The position numbers and the translations under genes are program-made. This document shows positions 62,001-64,000 of a DNA stretch of 64,000 nucleotides, piece after piece (position 1 is the stretch's first letter; each line of letters begins with the position of its first letter). Source of the stretch: an uncultured Muribaculaceae bacterium (lineage in GTDB: Bacteria > Bacteroidota > Bacteroidia > Bacteroidales > Muribaculaceae); the NCBI GenBank assembly GCA_958436175.1, contig CAUBJF010000002.1, positions 124,001-188,000 on the forward strand, given 5' to 3'. The notes under the pieces were generated by a model. The model had not been told where the DNA came from. It made no database searches and saw only the letters and a list, made by a program, of their open reading frames with translations.

Positions 62001-62386
62001 GCAAGTCGGGTTCATTTATCGAGGTATTTAAAAGCACTGTTGAGGATCAATATGTCGATTTTCCCAAACCGCAGGATATGGGTAACAGGGAAGATATACG
62101 CTGGTGCTCTCTCACTGATGACGAAGGCTACGGAATAAGAATAAGCTCCGATAATACTTTCTCCGCATCTGTATTACCTTGGTCCGACCTCGAACTCTTG
62201 CTCGCCCCACATCCTTACCAGTTACCAAAGAGCTATGTAAACCATTTACACATTGATTCATCCGTAACAGGTCTTGGAGGGAACAGTTGCGGGCAAGGCG
62301 CACCATTACAGTGCGACCGGACAATCGGCCGCCGCCACTATCTCAATTTGCTCATAAGCCCTGTCTCTTATTCCCAGAACCTATAG
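59030..62386 (+). CDS. secreted GH2 beta-galactosidase
   Basis: An 1118-residue glycoside hydrolase family 2 enzyme of the LacZ type. It has a signal sequence (MTSFLSALIALYACASEG; C17 could be lipidated, but LYAC is a poor lipobox). The order is sugar-binding domain (about 75-270), Ig-like domain, TIM barrel, and C-terminal beta-sandwich (DUF4981 and Bgal_small_N). The acid/base is E531 in VIWSLGNEGGPG and the nucleophile E594 in HISEYAHSMGNAGG. It probably trims beta-galactosides of dietary or host glycans. No susC/susD pair is adjacent, so it is not in a standard polysaccharide utilisation locus. The stop overlaps thiD by 19 bases in convergent fashion. Confidence 0.94.
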   Translation: MKLMTSFLSALIALYACASEGNLGGFEYAIAKAPDGSEWESPTRLSLNKVEPHSFIFSFKDKEEALGVLPDKSTYVKNLDGEWLFHWAPDPEERPLDFWREDFDASSWDRVAVPMSWNVAGLQKDGTQKYGTPIYVNQRVIFMHSVKACDWRGGVMREPPSDWTTFQARNEVGSYLRTFSVPEDWEDRQVFIDFDGVSSFFYLWVNGRYVGFSKNSRNTASFDITSYIHEGKNKLAVEVYRNSDGSFLESQDMFRLPGIFRSVRLHSMSPTGFSDFIIKADFDHISKNGTLNIRVDLKNTSRNVFKGGQIEYSLYPCKLYSDSTGECILKHISNVPSIYTGSTRSIKDRLRVEKLKPWSAEEPNRYVLVASFFDKSGKLIETTSDYIGFRTVEIRDTRAEDDEFGLAGRYFYVNGKPVKLKGVNRQEINPQTGAAITHCQMEDEVMLMKRGNINHVRTSHYSNDPYFYYLCDKYGIYLEAEANIESHEYYYGDASLSHVPEFKDAHIARVMEMAHSYVNHPSIVIWSLGNEGGPGKNFLEAYKALHRFDTSRPVQYERNNDIVDMGSNQYPSIAWVREAVKGKENIKYPFHISEYAHSMGNAGGNLVDYWDAIESTNYFCGGAIWDWVDQALYAYDPQSGDRYLAYGGDFGDKPNDGMFCMNGILFPNHDPKPEFYEVKKVYQNTSFTMSDKRRGYIDVFNKNYFVPLDDYYIEWFFYRDGYPLDSIAEDLKPIAARSTLSLKIPFDISNLNAHSEYFIKVQLRLSRNKPWAKRGFVQAEEQLPISIPSKYHLFTPNSKDKAAPQLLELSDSYRIEGEGFLMEFEKSNGELSRLEYGGRPMLSKDGSPRPNAMRAPVDNDNYIRDEWIAAGLHNLKTRLRDFEVKRTGNTVEILAEIISQAPNKAVLHGGNDGCYSIEELSDSLMNENDFNIKTVQRWTIYPDGSLALTSVMEPSDSNLILPRIGYEMKLPKRLRNYSYYGRGPHNNYNDRKSGSFIEVFKSTVEDQYVDFPKPQDMGNREDIRWCSLTDDEGYGIRISSDNTFSASVLPWSDLELLLAPHPYQLPKSYVNHLHIDSSVTGLGGNSCGQGAPLQCDRTIGRRHYLNLLISPVSYSQNL

Positions 62387-63180
62387 AAGTGATGTACAGG
62401 GCCGTGTCCAAGCCCTATTTCATACTGGGCGCCGTAACGGACTGCATTGTTGATATAGTCCTTGGCAAAACGGGCTGCCTCGTCAAGCGAGAGTCCATGG
62501 GCTAAAGCAGACGCAAACGCAGACGACAGAGTGCAACCGGTCCCATGAGTGTTCTTTGTCCAGATCCGCTCTGATTTCATTTCTATGAAACTTTCGTTCT
62601 CTGCATTATAGAATATGTCTATAAGATCAGCATCAGACATATGACCGGCTTTCAAAAAAACTGAAGCCCCACCACATTTTTGCGAAAGTTCCTTTGCTGC
62701 CTGAGGCATATCCGCTTGAGAGTAGATCTTATTACCGAGAAGCAGCTCCGCTTCAGGGATATTCGGTGTGATAACTCTTGAGTAAGGTATCAGGACATTC
62801 TTCAAGGTTTCAACTGCTTCTGGTTGCAATAATGAGTCTCCTGAAGTGGCTACCATGACAGGATCAAGGACTATATTCCTGATATTATAGAGCTTAAGTG
62901 TGTTGTGAACAGCTTCTATGAGTTCAGAACTATGCAACATGCCGATTTTTACAGCATCCGTGCCTATATCATCCAGGACAGATTTAATCTGTCCTACGAC
63001 AAATTCGACAGGGATGGGATGGACACCGTAGACACCCTTAGTATTTTCATCCACGACTGCCACTATGGCGGATGTGCCAAAACATCCGCAGGCAGAGAAT
63101 GTCTTTAAATCAGCTTGAACACCAGCACCTCCGCTTGGGTCACTGCCTGCTATGGTCAATGTTCTCTTATATTTCTTCAT
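62368..63180 (-). CDS. thiD: hydroxymethylpyrimidine/phosphomethylpyrimidine kinase
   Basis: ThiD phosphorylates HMP twice on the way to thiamine. The 270-residue ribokinase-fold protein begins KRTLTIAGSDPSGGAGVQAD, keeps VLDPVMVATSGDSLL, and ends with the anion hole KNTHGTGCTLSSAFASALA. The start at 63180 overlaps the tenA stop as ATGA; the ATG at 63189 adds three residues and is less likely. It is the third gene of the minus-strand thiamine salvage run. Its 3' end overlaps the beta-galactosidase gene. Confidence 0.95.
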   Translation of the reverse strand: MKKYKRTLTIAGSDPSGGAGVQADLKTFSACGCFGTSAIVAVVDENTKGVYGVHPIPVEFVVGQIKSVLDDIGTDAVKIGMLHSSELIEAVHNTLKLYNIRNIVLDPVMVATSGDSLLQPEAVETLKNVLIPYSRVITPNIPEAELLLGNKIYSQADMPQAAKELSQKCGGASVFLKAGHMSDADLIDIFYNAENESFIEMKSERIWTKNTHGTGCTLSSAFASALAHGLSLDEAARFAKDYINNAVRYGAQYEIGLGHGPVHHFYRFWE

Positions 63181-63827
63181 ACCTTCCATTTTTCAAGTGA
63201 ATAAGCACTGTGCCAAAACATCCATTCTAACTTAGCTGCAGTTTCGAATATATCGAGCATCTGCTCCCTTACCTCCTGAGATACATTTTCTGCGAGCTTG
63301 TCGCAGATATCTATCGCTCTCTTTGTCGACTCAGCAAACAAAGGATCGTCGTAAGTCTCTATCCAGGCTCTATATGGATTGTTGGATTTGTCGCTTTCGC
63401 AACTTATCTTTTCCCCTACCTTTTGGTATATCCAGAAGCACGGGAGTACAGAGGCTGCCTCAACTTCAACGGAATTATAGGATTGAGACTTAAGGAAATC
63501 AGTGTATAGCATGCATGTAGGGCTCATTTTCAGCTTCGTGTTTGCCAAATCCTTCATATAATGCTGATGCATTGACTCCTCTACCGCTACGCCATCCTTA
63601 GCAAAATCCAGAAAAGCATTTATATATGTTTGCTTTCCGATTCGCGAACCGATATGAGCGAGTACTCGTGTATATTCCCTGATATAGAGAGAATCCTGAG
63701 AGATATAAAAAGAAAACTTATGGAGAGGAAGCGTCCCATCCGTCAGTTCTTTGACAAATGGAAGTTGTAGAATCTTTTCATAAATCTCTTCAACCCTGCA
63801 CCAGGCTTCTTCACTCCACTTTGTCAT
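63177..63827 (-). CDS. tenA: TenA-type aminopyrimidine aminohydrolase/thiaminase II
   Basis: TenA hydrolyses aminopyrimidine breakdown products of thiamine to HMP for reuse by ThiD. The 216-residue helical protein has the catalytic cysteine C130 in VLPCFWIYQKVG (equal to Cys135 in B. subtilis TenA), FYISQDSLYIREYTRVLA at the start, and AAKLEWMFWHSAYSLEKW, where the conserved Glu sits in LEW. It overlaps the methyltransferase upstream and thiD downstream by ATGA, so all three are coupled. Confidence 0.95.
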   Translation of the reverse strand: MTKWSEEAWCRVEEIYEKILQLPFVKELTDGTLPLHKFSFYISQDSLYIREYTRVLAHIGSRIGKQTYINAFLDFAKDGVAVEESMHQHYMKDLANTKLKMSPTCMLYTDFLKSQSYNSVEVEAASVLPCFWIYQKVGEKISCESDKSNNPYRAWIETYDDPLFAESTKRAIDICDKLAENVSQEVREQMLDIFETAAKLEWMFWHSAYSLEKWKV

Positions 63828-64000
63828 TTCTTCGATATGGGTTTGTATCCTGTGATTGCTACATAGTCACCTTTATCAAAACCCTCGACCGGCTCTTCAG
63901 CTTCATTGTCGGAGTAGATAGGGTGTGTTGTCAGAGTCTGGTCAAATGTCAGGTTTTCAAAACCGGCTTTCTCCAGGAAACGAACCTTCTCAGCTGTCGT
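63824..64000 (-). CDS. probable SAM-dependent methyltransferase, C-terminal part
   Basis: The last 58 codons of a gene that runs past the right edge. The end of the protein reads TTAEKVRFLEKAGFENLTFD, then QTLTTHPIYSDNEAEEPVEG, then FDKGDYVAITGYKPISKK. KVRFLEKAGFENLTF is the usual late helix-strand of class I SAM methyltransferases (LLxxAGFxxI), but the binding motif is outside the window, so the call is tentative. The stop overlaps the tenA start by ATGA, placing it in the thiamine salvage transcript. Confidence 0.55.
   Translation of the reverse strand, partial: TTAEKVRFLEKAGFENLTFDQTLTTHPIYSDNEAEEPVEGFDKGDYVAITGYKPISKK

Noticed and set aside
63824..64000. TPP riboswitch before the thiamine salvage genes
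   Set aside because: The upstream leader lies beyond the right edge, and no TPP aptamer consensus was seen within the window.
1..64000. CRISPR array, insertion sequence or prophage
   Set aside because: No regular spaced repeats, transposase, integrase or phage structural genes were found, and gene content is core metabolism throughout.

Overview
The window reads as a chromosomal core segment from a Bacteroidales bacterium, most likely family Muribaculaceae; the family-level placement is inference. The evidence is the repeated Bacteroidota promoter form (TTG, about 19-21 bases, then TAnnTTTG) in front of many genes, the near absence of Shine-Dalgarno sequences, and families typical of the phylum: DUF3098 beside an FtsX-like protein, a DUF5103/T9SS plug-type protein, DUF3109, DUF4286, DUF1460, and a NagB-like/PIG-L fusion. 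No insertion sequence, phage, CRISPR array or integrase was seen. Coding density is high and many genes overlap by ATGA.

Layout. 0.2-2.7 kb: an XRE-type regulator on the minus strand, an 865-base AT-rich gap with perfect hairpins, then an ECF sigma factor with a four-helix membrane protein. 2.8-8.9 kb: pyrB-pyrI-flavin reductase-glyA-ispD-recG. 9.0-11.8 kb: a YitT-type membrane protein and a phosphohexomutase. 11.9-20.0 kb: a tight run dedA-rpe-ftsK-lolA-like-trxB-ybaK-aroC-yhcC. 19.9-23.8 kb, minus strand: ftsX-like-DUF3098-uppP-truB-queA, linking envelope and tRNA functions. 24.1-33.4 kb: MBOAT acyltransferase plus an SGNH protein, an aldose epimerase, then ftsY-rimO-isochorismate synthase-like and two further SGNH proteins. 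A tRNA-Arg(CCG) lies at 33.5 kb.

33.6-37.7 kb: ung-DUF5103-DUF3109-Nudix, then a 50-codon YqaE/Pmp3 gene coupled to a DUF1460 hydrolase. 37.8-47.7 kb: DJ-1, ApbE, a PurF-like protein without the glutaminase cysteine, a two-component system, a thioredoxin-fold-like secreted protein, thiol peroxidase, thymidine kinase, DUF3108 and a family 2 glycosyltransferase. 47.7-56.8 kb: a VWA protein, then a minus-strand run made of a 1369-residue protein with an AlbA_2 (Schlafen-type) domain, a second glycosyltransferase, DUF4286, ruvC, mgsA and ligA. 57.0-62.4 kb: the NagB-like/PIG-L fusion and a secreted GH2 beta-galactosidase. 62.4-64.0 kb, minus strand: methyltransferase (partial), tenA and thiD, a thiamine salvage group.

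Most of the window is housekeeping: pyrimidine, one-carbon, isoprenoid and shikimate metabolism, DNA repair, division and tRNA modification. The least explained parts are the AlbA_2 giant protein, the split MBOAT/SGNH set, the PurF-like and NagB-like proteins that keep most of their fold motifs but lack catalytic residues, the VWA protein with a hairpin against its start codon, and three convergent gene pairs whose 3' ends overlap.
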